Source of the DNA: Isosphaeraceae bacterium
Lineage (GTDB): Bacteria > Planctomycetota > Planctomycetia > Isosphaerales > Isosphaeraceae
DNA length: 64,000 bases
Direction of reading: 5' to 3'
Assembly: GCA_026004735.1 (NCBI GenBank)
Contig: BPJS01000001.1
Span: 1,488,001 to 1,552,000, forward strand
The notes beneath the pieces are model-generated. The model worked only from the letters and a program-made list of their open reading frames with translations. It had not been told where the DNA came from and did no database searches. This document shows positions 35,972-46,249 of the stretch, piece by piece. The first letter of the stretch is position 1. Each line of letters starts with the position of its first letter. The position numbers and the translations under genes are program-made.

Positions 35972-37900
35972 GTGGCCGAAGGTGAAAAAATCATTGGTAT
36001 TGACCTGGGCACGACCAATAGCGTCGTGGCCGTGCGCGAAGGCGGCGAGACGGTCGTGATCCCCAATCAAGAGGGCAGTCGGCTGACGCCCTCGGTCGTG
36101 GCCTTCACGCCCAAGGGCGAGGTTCTGGTCGGCGAGCCGGCGCGGCGTCAGGTGGTGACCAACCCCAAAAACACCATCTATTCCATCAAACGCTTCATGG
36201 GCCGTCGCCACAGCGAGGTGGCCGACGAGGAAAAGCTGGTCCCCTACGAAGTGGTTGGCGGGCCGAACGATTACGTCAGGGTCCGCGCCGGCGGCAAGGA
36301 ATACACCCCGCCAGAAATCTCGGCCATGATCCTTCGCAAACTCAAGGAAGCCGCCGAGAGCTACCTGGGTCACAAGGTTCGTAAGGCCGTCATCACGGTC
36401 CCGGCCTACTTCAACGACGCGCAGCGTCAGGCCACCAAGGACGCCGGTCAAATCGCCGGGCTTGAAGTCGCTCGGATCATCAACGAACCGACCGCCGCGG
36501 CCCTGGCCTACGGGCTGGACAAGAAAAAGAACGAGAAGATCGCGGTCTTCGACCTCGGCGGCGGTACGTTCGACATCTCGATCCTCGACGTCGGCGACGG
36601 GGTCTTCGAGGTCCTCTCGACCAACGGCGACACCCACCTCGGCGGCGACGACTGGGACGAGGCCCTGATCAATTACATCGCCGACGAATTCAAGAAAGAG
36701 CAAGGCGTCGACCTGCGTAAGGACCCAATGGCCTTGCAACGGCTCAAGGAAGCCGCCGAAAAAGCCAAGAAGGATCTCTCGTTCCAGACGCAGACCGACA
36801 TCAACCTGCCGTTCGTGACCATGGACGCGAGCGGAACCCCCAAACACCTGACCATGACGATCACCCGGGCTCAGTTCGAACGCCTGACCGACTCGCTGTT
36901 CGAACGGTGCAAGGCCCCGGTCATGCGCGCCCTCGAGGATGCCAAACTGAAACCGTCGGATATCGATGAGGTCGTGCTCGTCGGTGGCTCGACCCGTATG
37001 CCGCGGATCCAGCAGATCGTCAAAGAGATCTTTGGTAAGGAACCGCATAAGGGCGTTAATCCCGACGAGGTCGTGGCCGTCGGCGCCGCGATTCAAGGGG
37101 CCGTCCTGACCGGCGAGCAAAAGGACGTCCTGTTGCTCGACGTCACGCCGCTTTCGCTCGGCCTCGAGACCAAAGGCGGCGTCATGACCGTCCTGGTGCC
37201 TCGCAACACCACCATCCCCACCGAAAAGAAGGAAACCTTCACCACCGCCGAAGACAACCAGACGGCCGTCACCATCAAGGTCTATCAGGGCGAACGGCCG
37301 ATGGCCGCCGACAACCGGCTGCTCGGGGAGTTCAACCTCGAGGGAATCCCGCCAGCCCGGATGGGCATCCCCCAGATTGAGGTCACCTTCAGCATCGATG
37401 CCAACGGCATCCTCAACGTCTCGGCCCGCGACAAGGGCACCGGCAAGGAGCAGAAGATCACCATTCAGTCCTCCGGCGGCCTGACCAAGGAAGATATCGA
37501 ACGGATGCGTCGCGACGCCGAGGAGCACGCCGCCGAAGACAAACGCAAGCGCGAGCTGGCTGAGGCCCGCAACGCCGCCGAACAACACGTCTATCGGCTC
37601 GAAAAGCTGATCGAGGAACACAAGGACAAACTGTCCGAAGCCGATCGCGCCGCGGTCACCGCAGCGATCGCCAAAGTCAACGAAGTCAAAAACGGCAACG
37701 ACCCGGCCGCCATCAATCGCGCCGTCGACGAGCTGCAGCGAGCCAGCCAGGCCATGGCCGAGCACCTCTACGCCGCCTCGGCACAGGCCGGCTCCGCGAC
37801 CGCCGGCAGCGCCTCGGGCCAGGCGACCGGCGCCGATGGCTCCGCCGCCACCGGCAAACCCGACGACGTGATCGACGTCGAGTTCGAAGAGAAGAAGTGA
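35972..37900 (+). CDS. dnaK: molecular chaperone DnaK (Hsp70)
   Basis: DnaK binds and refolds proteins in an ATP cycle with DnaJ and GrpE. The true start is the GTG at 35972, seven bases after AAAGGAGA; it gives [17 protein letters not shown] and 642 residues, the normal size. The ATPase domain has [36 protein letters not shown] and [14 protein letters not shown]. The substrate domain has [17 protein letters not shown] and [17 protein letters not shown] helical lid follows, with a Gly/Ala/Ser-rich tail ending [12 protein letters not shown], close to the usual EEVKD-like end. No grpE or dnaJ gene is adjacent. The next genes in the same direction are an uncharacterised protein and clpB. Confidence 0.98.
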   Translation: MAEGEKIIGIDLGTTNSVVAVREGGETVVIPNQEGSRLTPSVVAFTPKGEVLVGEPARRQVVTNPKNTIYSIKRFMGRRHSEVADEEKLVPYEVVGGPNDYVRVRAGGKEYTPPEISAMILRKLKEAAESYLGHKVRKAVITVPAYFNDAQRQATKDAGQIAGLEVARIINEPTAAALAYGLDKKKNEKIAVFDLGGGTFDISILDVGDGVFEVLSTNGDTHLGGDDWDEALINYIADEFKKEQGVDLRKDPMALQRLKEAAEKAKKDLSFQTQTDINLPFVTMDASGTPKHLTMTITRAQFERLTDSLFERCKAPVMRALEDAKLKPSDIDEVVLVGGSTRMPRIQQIVKEIFGKEPHKGVNPDEVVAVGAAIQGAVLTGEQKDVLLLDVTPLSLGLETKGGVMTVLVPRNTTIPTEKKETFTTAEDNQTAVTIKVYQGERPMAADNRLLGEFNLEGIPPARMGIPQIEVTFSIDANGILNVSARDKGTGKEQKITIQSSGGLTKEDIERMRRDAEEHAAEDKRKRELAEARNAAEQHVYRLEKLIEEHKDKLSEADRAAVTAAIAKVNEVKNGNDPAAINRAVDELQRASQAMAEHLYAASAQAGSATAGSASGQATGADGSAATGKPDDVIDVEFEEKK

Positions 37901-38048
37901 CCCCCCTACGTCCGACGCAAGCTAGCGCAACGATTCGGGTCGTGTTACGATAAGAATCCGTTCGTCCGCTGCCCGGCGAATCGCCATCGCCCTGCGATCC
38001 GCGCCGGGCGGCGGGCTACCTCGACCCGTCAGGCTCGCCGCGGGGGGC

Positions 38049-38465
38049 ATGCCGCCCATGTCAATCGAAAACGCGAGACTTGCCTACCCCGTCCTGGTAC
38101 GCGTCGCACGCGAACAAGCACGCGCTGTCCGCGAGCGGCGAGGTAACACCTGGCTCACCTACGACGACTTCTGCCGGCTCCTGACCGAAGTCGGTATGAA
38201 CGAAACTCCCCGCACCGTCGTCCCCAAGGTGCTCCGCGACCTCCAGGCCCAATGCCTCGCCTACGGTATGCCCGACCTGACCGCTCTGGTCATCCAAAAG
38301 CCCCGCAGCCGCGCTGACTCCGGCGACCTGGTCCGGCCCTCCGATGCCTGGTGGCAGGTCTACGTCGAACGGGGAGATTCGACCGCCGGGGACGTCAAGT
38401 TCTGGTTCGGCTGCTATCGCGCAGCGCGCGACTTCGCCGATTGGCCCGAGGCGCCGTTCTTCTGA
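38049..38465 (+). CDS. uncharacterised protein between dnaK and clpB
   Basis: A 138-residue protein with two possible starts (ATG at 38049, or ATG at 38058 giving MSIENARLAYPVLVRVAREQ). A GGGGGG run lies just before the first. The first half is helical, with WLTYDDFCRLLTEVGMNETP and VPKVLRDLQAQCLAYGMPDL followed by TALVIQK; this order recalls small winged-helix-like domains found beside some restriction or antirestriction genes, but the likeness is weak. The second half has conserved-looking aromatic segments (DAWWQVYVERG, VKFWFGCYRAARDF, WPEAPFF). No signal peptide or membrane segment is seen. Composition and codon use match the neighbours, so it is a real gene; its job is unknown. Confidence 0.75.
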   Translation: MPPMSIENARLAYPVLVRVAREQARAVRERRGNTWLTYDDFCRLLTEVGMNETPRTVVPKVLRDLQAQCLAYGMPDLTALVIQKPRSRADSGDLVRPSDAWWQVYVERGDSTAGDVKFWFGCYRAARDFADWPEAPFF

Positions 38466-38637
38466 GCCGACCCGGGGCGCTCGTCCGGCCCCGTGTCTCG
38501 CCACTCCCCGACGCCGCCCCCGATCCGGCTCGAACAATCCGCCCTCGGGCATCGTAACCTCAGTTCAACAGATGTAGATCTCCATTGAAATCAACGCTTC
38601 GGCCTGCTCCGGCCGACTCACGCGGAGTCTGAGACTC

Positions 38638-41286
38638 ATGCCCTTTCGCTTCGAAAAACTGACTCACAAGGCCCAAGAGGCGGTCCAGCGTGCTCAGGAA
38701 GTGGCCCGCTCCCGGCAAAACCAACGGATCGAGCCGATCCACCTCCTCGCCGCGCTCCTCGACGACGAGCAAACCGTCGTGCGCTCCCTGCTGACTCAGA
38801 TGAACGTCGCTCCCGAGACGATCCGGCGGGCGGCCGATCAGGGTATCGAGTCGCTTCCCAAGGTCACTGGCGGCGAAATGTCGCTCGGACCCGATCTGGC
38901 CCGCGTCCTGGACGAGGCCGCCAACGAAGCCGAACGGATGCGCGACGAGTACATCTCGGTCGAACACCTCTTGCTCGGCCTGACTCGGGTCAAGTCGCGT
39001 GCGCAAGAACTCCTGGCCGCTGTCGGTGTCCATCCCGACGCCGTGCTCTCGGCGATGAAAAAGGTGCGTGGCGCGCAGCGGGTCACCGACCAGGGCGCCG
39101 AGGACCGCTATCAGGCCTTGGAGAAATACGGACGCGATCTGGTCGAACTGGCGCGCCAGGGCAAGATCGACCCGGTGATCGGCCGCGACGCTGAGATTCG
39201 GCGCGTCATCCAGGTCCTGTCCCGACGCACCAAGAACAACCCGGTCCTCATCGGCGAGCCAGGCGTCGGAAAAACCGCAATCGTCGAGGGCCTCGCTCAG
39301 CGGATCGTCTCCGGCGATGTTCCCGAGAGCCTCCAAAACCGCAAACTGATCGCCCTCGATATGGGCGCTCTGGTCGCTGGCACCAAATTCCGGGGCGAGT
39401 TCGAAGAGCGGCTCAAGGCCGTCATCAAGGAGGTAACCGCCTCCGAGGGACAAATCATCCTCTTCATTGACGAGCTTCATCTGCTCGTCGGCGCCGGCAA
39501 GGCCGATGGCGCCATGGACGCCGCCAACCTGCTCAAACCCGCCCTGGCTCGGGGCGAATTGCGTGCCATCGGTGCAACCACTCTTGACGAGTATCGCGAA
39601 CACATCGAGAAGGATCCCGCCCTGGAACGGCGGTTCCAACCCATTTTCGTCGGGGAACCCTCGGTCGAGGACACCATCGCAATCCTTCGCGGCTTGAAGG
39701 AACGCTACCAGGTCCACCACCGGGTTACCATCAAAGACTCAGCCCTTGTCGCCGCCGCCAAGCTCTCGGCCCGGTACATCACCGATCGGTTCCTTCCCGA
39801 CAAGGCTATCGACCTCATCGACGAAGCCGCCAGCCGGATCGCCATGGAAAACCAGTCGGTCCCGACCGAGATCGACGTCGTCCGGCGCCGGATCGACCAG
39901 CTCAAGCTCGCCGAGCGGATGCTGGAAAACGAACACGAAGAACACGCCCTGGAACGCCTGGCCGAGGTCCGCGCCGAACTCGAGAAGCTCGAAAAGGAAA
40001 ACCAGGACCTGACCCGGCAATGGGAGCTGGAACGCTCCGGCATGGGCAGTCTCCAGGATTTGCAGGCGCGGCTGGCCCAGGTCAATGCCCGCTTGAAGCA
40101 GATCGAGGACGAGATCCGGGCCTCGCACGCACGCGGCGAGCAGCCACAGAAGCTCTACGACGAGGGCGGCCGGCTGCTGGCCGAGCAGAAGGAGCTGATG
40201 GCCCAACTGGCCCGAGCCGAGGCCTCGGGCGACGGCTCGGCCAAGGACGGCAAGCGGCTGCTCAAAAAGGAGGTCGACGCCGAGGAGATCGCCGAAGTCG
40301 TTAGCCAGTGGACCGGCATTCCCGTCGCCAAGATGTTGACCACCGAACGCGACAAACTCCTCAAGCTCGAGGAACAGATCCACATGCGGCTGGTCAACCA
40401 GGAAGCGGCCGTCAAAGCCGTCGCCGACGCCGTGCGCCGCAGCCGCGCCGGGCTGTCCGACCCCAATCGGCCCATCGGCTCGTTCCTTTTCTTAGGCCCG
40501 ACCGGTGTCGGCAAAACCGAGTTGGCCCGCGCTCTGGCCGAGTTCCTCTTCGATAGCGAGACCGCGATGGTCCGGATCGACATGAGCGAATTCGGCGAGA
40601 AGCACAACGTCAGCCGCCTCATCGGCGCCCCGCCCGGATATGTCGGCTACGAAGAAGGCGGCCGCTTGACCGAGGCCATCCGCCGCCGGCCCTACTCCGT
40701 CGTCCTCCTCGACGAGATCGAAAAAGCCCACCGCGACGTCTTCAACGTCCTGCTCCAGGTGCTCGACGACGGCCGGCTCACCGACGGCCAAGGCCGGACC
40801 GTCGACTTCCGCAACACCGTCATCATCATGACCTCGAACCTGGGCAGCCACGAAATCGCTCGCCTGGCCGGCACCGGCAGCCAGGACCAGATCCGCGCGG
40901 CCGTCCAGGAGGTCCTCCGCCGCGAATTCCTTCCCGAATTCCTCAACCGGATCGACGAAATCATCATCTTCCATCCCCTGACCATGAAGGAGCTGACCCA
41001 AATCGTCGAAATCCAGCTCCGTCGGCTTCAAACACAAATGGCCGAGGCCGGCCTGACCCTCCACGTGACCGACGCCGCCAAGGCACGACTGGCCGAAGAA
41101 GGCTTCGACCCCGCCTACGGCGCGCGCCCGCTCAAACGGGTCATCCAACAACGCCTGGCCAACCCTCTGGCCACCGCGCTCCTCGAAGGCCGCATCGGCG
41201 GCGACGGCAGCGGCCGCGTCGTCATCGACTGGAACGGCTCCGAGTTCACCTTCAGCAGCGAGCAACCCGCCCCCGCCTCGGCCTGA
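38638..41286 (+). CDS. clpB: ATP-dependent disaggregase ClpB
   Basis: ClpB rescues aggregated proteins together with DnaK. The 882 residues include the double Clp N-domain (about 1-145), the first AAA+ domain with Walker [14 protein letters not shown] near 206 and [11 protein letters not shown], a coiled-coil middle domain (about 410-540, rich in Glu/Leu heptads) that separates ClpB from ClpA and ClpC, and the second AAA+ domain with [13 protein letters not shown] near 620 and [13 protein letters not shown]-terminal domain follows ([15 protein letters not shown]). No ClpP-binding loop (IGF/L) is recognised, as expected. GAGTC-TGA-GACTC forms a small hairpin touching the ATG. The gene shares direction with dnaK, 740 bases away. 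Confidence 0.97.
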   Translation: MPFRFEKLTHKAQEAVQRAQEVARSRQNQRIEPIHLLAALLDDEQTVVRSLLTQMNVAPETIRRAADQGIESLPKVTGGEMSLGPDLARVLDEAANEAERMRDEYISVEHLLLGLTRVKSRAQELLAAVGVHPDAVLSAMKKVRGAQRVTDQGAEDRYQALEKYGRDLVELARQGKIDPVIGRDAEIRRVIQVLSRRTKNNPVLIGEPGVGKTAIVEGLAQRIVSGDVPESLQNRKLIALDMGALVAGTKFRGEFEERLKAVIKEVTASEGQIILFIDELHLLVGAGKADGAMDAANLLKPALARGELRAIGATTLDEYREHIEKDPALERRFQPIFVGEPSVEDTIAILRGLKERYQVHHRVTIKDSALVAAAKLSARYITDRFLPDKAIDLIDEAASRIAMENQSVPTEIDVVRRRIDQLKLAERMLENEHEEHALERLAEVRAELEKLEKENQDLTRQWELERSGMGSLQDLQARLAQVNARLKQIEDEIRASHARGEQPQKLYDEGGRLLAEQKELMAQLARAEASGDGSAKDGKRLLKKEVDAEEIAEVVSQWTGIPVAKMLTTERDKLLKLEEQIHMRLVNQEAAVKAVADAVRRSRAGLSDPNRPIGSFLFLGPTGVGKTELARALAEFLFDSETAMVRIDMSEFGEKHNVSRLIGAPPGYVGYEEGGRLTEAIRRRPYSVVLLDEIEKAHRDVFNVLLQVLDDGRLTDGQGRTVDFRNTVIIMTSNLGSHEIARLAGTGSQDQIRAAVQEVLRREFLPEFLNRIDEIIIFHPLTMKELTQIVEIQLRRLQTQMAEAGLTLHVTDAAKARLAEEGFDPAYGARPLKRVIQQRLANPLATALLEGRIGGDGSGRVVIDWNGSEFTFSSEQPAPASA

Positions 41287-41301
41287 ACCGGCCCCGTCCC
41301 C

Positions 41302-42636
41302 CTACTCGGCCGGCCGCCGAAACAACGACTTGTCAATCCCATGCCGCGTCAGCTTCTGGCTGACGCTCTTACGCGACAGCCCCGACCACTGCGCGCACCG
41401 CTCGATCCGTCCCCGGCACTCGCGGATCAGCCGCTGGAAATAGTCGGCCTCGAACCGCTCCGAGGCATTCCGCCAAAACTGCTCCCAAGGCAACTGGTAC
41501 TCCGAGTCCGGCGCTGCGAACGGCTCCTCCCGACCGCGAGCCTCCAACCCTGGCAACTGGACCAACCCCACCACCTCCGCCGGACACGAAACCACCACCG
41601 CCTCCACAAAACCGACCAGCTCCGGCAAATTGCCCGGCCAAGGTTGAGCCGCGATCCACTCCAGCGCGTCCGAACCAAACGCACAGCCCGACGCCCTCAG
41701 CCCCAAGAAGAGTCCCGCCAGCGCGGCGCGATCGCCCGGCGCACGCTCCGAAAGCGGCGGAAGCTCGATCCGCCCTCCCGTCTCGAGCCAGCTCCCAAGC
41801 TCGGGAATCAACCGCCCAGCGCCTTTCTCTCCCCGGGGATCGACATGGCAGGTGGCGATCAGCCGCGGCGGCTCCTTCGCCGCCTTCAGCCGCCTCAGCA
41901 ACTGATCCTGCCGAGGACGGGTCAGATGACAAAGCTCCTCGATCAGCAGCGTGCCCGCCTCCCAGCAACCCGCCCGCCCGCCGACACTCGTCGGCACCAG
42001 ACCCTCCAGCGCGTCATCCAACAATTCATCCGGCCAGGCTAACGCGGGAAGGACCGCAAGCGGTCGGCCCCCCGCAGGCGACGCCCTGTGAATCGCACGC
42101 GCCAACGTGCCGCGCCCCGTCCCGGCCTCGCCCACAATGATCAACGGCCTCCGGCTCGCCGCCCATCGAGTCGCCCGATCCACGGCCGACCGCATCGCCG
42201 GCGCCACCGCGATCAAATCATCGAGCCGCGGCTCAAAACCCACACGCGGCCAGCCCGCAACCCGATGGTCCGCTGTACGCCGGATCGCCCGCTCGATCGC
42301 AACTCCCAGCCGCCACCATTCGTCGGGCAACACGACGCAATCGGCCGCAAGCTCCAGCGCCTCGGCCGACGGCTCCGACCAGCCCCCGCGCCACCACAAC
42401 GCCAGAGCGGCCGCCCCCATCCGCCGCGCCAGCCGCAACACCTCCACGCCGTCCCCATCCTCCAACTCCGGCGCCACCAAAACCGCGTCAAACTGCCCCT
42501 GCTTTAGCCACGCACTGGCCAACGCGACCCGGGGCGCCAGCTTCACATGCAACCGCCGATCCGGCCGCTGCAACCGGCCAGCCACCTCGTAAATCAACGC
42601 AACCTGTGGCGCAGCAACCAACACGCAGCGATCCAT
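41302..42636 (-). CDS. degenerate NtrC-like AAA+ regulator with Fis-type HTH
   Basis: A 444-residue protein with the order of a sigma-54 activator but with lost key residues. The start MDRCVLVAAPQVALIYE opens a receiver-like domain (1-120) that lacks the usual pair of acidic residues and phospho-Asp pattern. The AAA+ domain has Walker A GEAGTGRGTLARAIH, in which the essential Lys is Arg, and Walker B GTLLIEEL. The GAFTGA loop that contacts sigma-54 is missing; the matching region reads LVPTSVGGRAGC. A C-terminal Fis-like helix-turn-helix is clear (IERCAQWSGLSRKSVSQKLTRHGI). It is therefore probably a DNA-binding protein that no longer drives sigma-54 transcription. No histidine kinase is adjacent. 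It ends 15 bases from clpB, tail to tail. Confidence 0.8.
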   Translation of the reverse strand: MDRCVLVAAPQVALIYEVAGRLQRPDRRLHVKLAPRVALASAWLKQGQFDAVLVAPELEDGDGVEVLRLARRMGAAALALWWRGGWSEPSAEALELAADCVVLPDEWWRLGVAIERAIRRTADHRVAGWPRVGFEPRLDDLIAVAPAMRSAVDRATRWAASRRPLIIVGEAGTGRGTLARAIHRASPAGGRPLAVLPALAWPDELLDDALEGLVPTSVGGRAGCWEAGTLLIEELCHLTRPRQDQLLRRLKAAKEPPRLIATCHVDPRGEKGAGRLIPELGSWLETGGRIELPPLSERAPGDRAALAGLFLGLRASGCAFGSDALEWIAAQPWPGNLPELVGFVEAVVVSCPAEVVGLVQLPGLEARGREEPFAAPDSEYQLPWEQFWRNASERFEADYFQRLIRECRGRIERCAQWSGLSRKSVSQKLTRHGIDKSLFRRPAE

Positions 42637-42788
42637 CAATGACGCCCGGCGACCAAGAAACCCGCTGGACCATCCCGCAACGTCCGCGTCCGGCTGACCC
42701 AACAGCCTCAGCTCAGACCCCCGGCCTGTCAAGAAGTCGCCAACCCGACCTCTCCCACCGATCCCCGCCCGTCCGACCACCCCTCACC

Positions 42789-43922
42789 TCAGTCAAAACC
42801 TCCCAGCCGCTCGGCCAAGAACCGATACGCCGCGCGCCGCACCTCTGCCGGAAATTCGTGCCCCGCCTCGGGATGATGCACAACCAGCTCAGCCTCGGCA
42901 CCATACAACCGGTAAACCGGCCGCGCAGCCTCCACACACACACGCACCCCCTCCACCGCAAAGTTTTCATCCGCCACCGGCGCATTCAGAAAAACCGGCC
43001 GAGGCGCCCACGCCCCAAGCAACTCGGGAAAGTCAAAGGGCACCCGACCCAGGTCCAGACCATACTCCGCACGCAACCGTGGGAGGTAGCCCGCATGCGC
43101 CCAGCCCGCGATCTGGCCACCTCGATAATGCGCAAGCGCGTTGAACCCGCACGAACTGACCAGCGCAGCGGCCCGTTCGTCGAACAACCCCAAAAACAGC
43201 CCGTTGTGACCACCCAGCGAGTGACCAATTACCCCCAACCGCGCCCGCGGGTCACCCAGCAACGCCTGGAGCACATCCAACGCCCGACTGTGATTCCAGA
43301 TCCCCTTCATCGTCGCGCTGGCGTAACCCAGCCTATACGGATCGGTCACATTCTCCCCGAATCCCGGATAATCGGGACAAACGACCAAGAATCCGCAGGC
43401 CGCCAACTCGCTGCCGTAATGAAGCGCCGGCGATCCACCCAGCCCGGCCGGCTCATCCTTGCCAATCCGAGTCGTCTGATGAAGCGCCAGAATCCCTCGG
43501 CGGCGCCGGCGCCCATCATCTATTCCCTCCACCACCCAGGCCGGAACATCATTGCCAGGCTCCGCCGCGTACCGAATCCGCCGATAACGTAACCCATCCC
43601 GCTCAAACCGCTCGACCTCCTGAATGTGAACCAGAACCCGCCGCTCGCCGCCCGGAACCGGGCCCGCGACCTCCTGAAAATGTTCCAGGATGTGTGCCCG
43701 GCGCACACTCCAGTCCACCGCATCCCCCACCGCGAACTCACGCCCCTCCGGATCCCGAACCACCAAGAGTTTCGTATGGTCCCGGTAGTGTGGGAGTTTT
43801 GGGCGATCGGTGTCAGCCGAGCGGCTGGCTCGGCCCGGGCGAAGCAAGAGGCCTCCGCCGGCCATCCCGCAGAACCAATGCCGGCGCGACTGGATGGCGT
43901 TCGAGTCCGGGGCGGGTCTCAT
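42789..43922 (-). CDS. alpha/beta hydrolase with Tat-type leader
   Basis: A 377-residue hydrolase. The start MRPAPDSNAIQSRRHWFCG is preferred because GGTGAGA lies upstream and because the N-terminus then carries a twin-arginine leader (SRRHWFCGMAGGGLLL). The longer open frame lies antisense to the neighbouring gene. The catalytic core shows ILALHQTT, VVCPDYPGFGE, the nucleophile elbow GHSLGG near residue 232, and the C-terminal His in HHPEAGHEFP; an acidic residue is available after FLNAPVADENF. This layout fits the acetyl xylan esterase/dienelactone hydrolase-like group of planctomycetes. It is probably folded in the cytoplasm and exported. It is divergent from the thioredoxin-fold gene. Confidence 0.85.
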   Translation of the reverse strand: MRPAPDSNAIQSRRHWFCGMAGGGLLLRPGRASRSADTDRPKLPHYRDHTKLLVVRDPEGREFAVGDAVDWSVRRAHILEHFQEVAGPVPGGERRVLVHIQEVERFERDGLRYRRIRYAAEPGNDVPAWVVEGIDDGRRRRRGILALHQTTRIGKDEPAGLGGSPALHYGSELAACGFLVVCPDYPGFGENVTDPYRLGYASATMKGIWNHSRALDVLQALLGDPRARLGVIGHSLGGHNGLFLGLFDERAAALVSSCGFNALAHYRGGQIAGWAHAGYLPRLRAEYGLDLGRVPFDFPELLGAWAPRPVFLNAPVADENFAVEGVRVCVEAARPVYRLYGAEAELVVHHPEAGHEFPAEVRRAAYRFLAERLGGFD

Positions 43923-44081
43923 GATCTCACCGGTTCGGCGATGAGTCGCCTTGGGAGAATGGGGCCGGTTCGGTACAGTTCTTGGGCGAGGCCTGCCGAT
44001 CGTAACCTGGAAGCGGGTCCGTCGTGGGTCGCGCGGCCGAGAAGTCATCCCGGCCAGTCGGGCAGGAAGGAGTCGGAACCG

Positions 44082-46061
44082 ATGCGAGCGATGCGAGTGG
44101 CGCTGGCGGCGGCCGGTCTTTGCGGGCTGGGACCAGCAACGATCCAGGCTCAAAGCCCCGCCGACATCCTGTCGCGGTTCAAGCCCGTGCTCAAGGGGGT
44201 CGAGTATGACATCCCTGAGACTCCAGCCGAAATCGAGGCTTGCAAGCTCGAGCGGGTCATGGGGCCACGCGGTGAGGTGATCGGCTTCGCGGTCCGCGAC
44301 GGCCAGGGCAAACTCCTCCGGCGGTTCGTCGATACCAATGGCAAATTGACCCAACGCCCCGGAGAATCTAAGCCCCAGACCCACCTCGACCAGTGGAGCT
44401 ACTACCGCGACGGCTTCGAGGTTTATCGCGAGATCGACAGCAACGAAGACGCCAACCTCGATGAGGTTCGCTGGTTGAATCAAGGCGGTACGCGAATCGG
44501 GGAAATTCGGGCAGGGAAGCTGGTCGGCTGGAAGCGAATCTCGCCCGAAGAGGCGAGTCGGGTCTTGGTTCAAGCGATTGTCGCCAGCGACCTGGCCTTG
44601 CTCGAAACCGTGATGGCTACCCCGGCCGAAGCCGAGTCACTCGGGCTTCCTGCCGAAATGGTCCGCCGCCTCGCCGATGGGCAGGCCAATCGCGCCGAGG
44701 CCGTCCAAGCACTCCAGAGAAACCTGAAAGGCTGGGACCAGCAGACCGTCTGGTCGCGTTTCGACGGCATGATGCCGCACGCCATCCCGGAGGACGCCGC
44801 GCCCGGACTGACCAGCGAACTGGTCCTCTACGAAAACGCGGTGATCTTCGTCACGCCGTCGGCCAGTTCCGATGCCCGGAGCGTCGCCTACCTCCACGCT
44901 CCGGAAATGATCCGCATCGGGGAGACCTGGAAATTCCTGGGGCTGCCGCGGGCCGTCGATCCCTCTCAACCGGTGCTGGCCGAATCCGACTCGGCAAGTT
45001 TGCGATCGCTAATCTTCGGCCGGCCTGACCCGGCAGCCTTGGCCGGGGACGGTGCCTCGATCCCGCCCGACCTACTCAAGGCGCTGGCCGACCACGACAA
45101 CGCGATGCCCGGCGGCGATGCGTCCGCCAAAGAGCTAGCCCAATGGCATTTGGACCGGATCGAGATCCTCCGCAAGATCATCGCCGCCGCCAAAAACGAC
45201 GACGAACGCCTGACCTTCTACAAGCAGGTCATCCACGACCTAGCCGAAGCCTACCGAAGCGGCCTATACCCCCAGGGTGCCGAGGTCTTCGACAAACTGA
45301 TCGCTCAGGGTGGCAAGGTCGGGTCGTTCGCAGCCTATCGTAAGATCCTCGCCGAGTTTGACCTCGAGGCCGACCAGCCCGACGTCAACCTCCTCAAGGT
45401 CCAGGAAAACACCGTCAAGAAGCTCGAAGCCTTCCTGGAGCAGTACCCGCAGGCCGATGAGGTGCCGGACGTTCTGTTCCAGATCGCCAACATCCACGTC
45501 TTCAACGGCGAGGAAGAGCAGGGCCGAAAATATTTCGCACGGCTGGTCGCCGAGGCCCCACAAACCGACGTCGGCCGCAAGGCCGCCGGGGCCCTCAAGC
45601 GGATCGACTCCGACGGCAAACCGCTGACCATCAGCGGGCTGACCCTGAACGGCGAAACCCTCTCCACCGCTCGGCTCCGAGGGAAGACCGTCCTGGTGCT
45701 CTTCTGGATGTCGGTCGCCGAGCCGGACCGCCGTGAGCTAAGCGACCTGCTCGATCTCTACAAACGCTATCGCGACAAAGGCTTCGAGGTCGTTACCGTC
45801 AACCTCGACGCTGATCGGGCCGAACTCGACGCGTTTCTCAAGCAGACGAGCCTACCCTGGCCGGTCATCTACGAAGCCGGCGGCCTCGATAGCCGCCTGG
45901 CCAACGAATTCGGGATCATCAACACGCCGACCATGATCCTGATCGGTCCAGATGGCAACGTGCTGAGCCACCGGATCACCCGGGCCTCGGAAGTCGCCCG
46001 GTTCCTGGAGAAACCGCTCGCGGCCGGCTCGCTCGGCAACGAGCTGGAGCCGAAACGCTAG
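44082..46061 (+). CDS. secreted thioredoxin-fold protein without redox cysteines
   Basis: A 659-residue protein. The start MRAMRVALAAAGLCGLG follows GGAAGGAG; a signal peptide ends near TIQAQ. Residues about 25-150 recall an antisense-repeat-like 'YWTN' pattern of planctomycete proteins (DTNGKLTQRPG; YREIDSNEDANLDEVRWLN). A helical TPR-like part follows (about 330-500; KLEAFLEQYPQADEVPDVLFQIANI in part), then a TlpA/AhpC-type domain (about 515-650) with LRGKTVLVLFW, VVTVNLDAD and the cis-Pro loop GIINTPTMILI. The position of the CxxC motif reads FWMSVAEPDRRE, with no Cys, so it cannot be a disulfide reductase. A role as a scaffold or periplasmic assembly factor is possible; none is shown. Confidence 0.85.
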   Translation: MRAMRVALAAAGLCGLGPATIQAQSPADILSRFKPVLKGVEYDIPETPAEIEACKLERVMGPRGEVIGFAVRDGQGKLLRRFVDTNGKLTQRPGESKPQTHLDQWSYYRDGFEVYREIDSNEDANLDEVRWLNQGGTRIGEIRAGKLVGWKRISPEEASRVLVQAIVASDLALLETVMATPAEAESLGLPAEMVRRLADGQANRAEAVQALQRNLKGWDQQTVWSRFDGMMPHAIPEDAAPGLTSELVLYENAVIFVTPSASSDARSVAYLHAPEMIRIGETWKFLGLPRAVDPSQPVLAESDSASLRSLIFGRPDPAALAGDGASIPPDLLKALADHDNAMPGGDASAKELAQWHLDRIEILRKIIAAAKNDDERLTFYKQVIHDLAEAYRSGLYPQGAEVFDKLIAQGGKVGSFAAYRKILAEFDLEADQPDVNLLKVQENTVKKLEAFLEQYPQADEVPDVLFQIANIHVFNGEEEQGRKYFARLVAEAPQTDVGRKAAGALKRIDSDGKPLTISGLTLNGETLSTARLRGKTVLVLFWMSVAEPDRRELSDLLDLYKRYRDKGFEVVTVNLDADRAELDAFLKQTSLPWPVIYEAGGLDSRLANEFGIINTPTMILIGPDGNVLSHRITRASEVARFLEKPLAAGSLGNELEPKR

Positions 46062-46099
46062 TCGGAAAACCAAAGGTCGCTCGGGTCTCCGCCCGACCA

Positions 46100-46140
46100 T
46101 CGGCCCGGCGGTCGTGCCTCGGAGCCGGCCGCCGGGCCGA
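46100..46140 (+). terminator. perfect 12-bp hairpin after the thioredoxin-fold gene
   Basis: TCGGCCCGGCGG and CCGCCGGGCCGA form a perfect twelve-pair stem around a 17-base loop, 38 bases after the stop codon. There is no T tract behind it, so it may act as a transcript-end structure or with Rho. Confidence 0.5.
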
Positions 46141-46249
46141 CGTCTGGTTCCAGGCCCGGGACGCCCGTTGCCAACGGGTCGCATACGGCGGGCTGATCGG
46201 CGATCATCGAAACTGTCTTCTCCCGATTCGACCCCGAGGGCGCTACCCT

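Noticed and set aside
35966-37765. Open frame of about 600 codons antisense to dnaK
   Set aside because: GC-rich third positions produce long antisense frames here. It has no family resemblance and mirrors the dnaK gene exactly.
43626-44081. N-terminal extension of the thioredoxin-fold gene and the opposite extension of the Tat hydrolase (up to 44573)
   Set aside because: Both extensions lie antisense to each other's coding region. The internal starts have ribosome-binding sites and proper export leaders.
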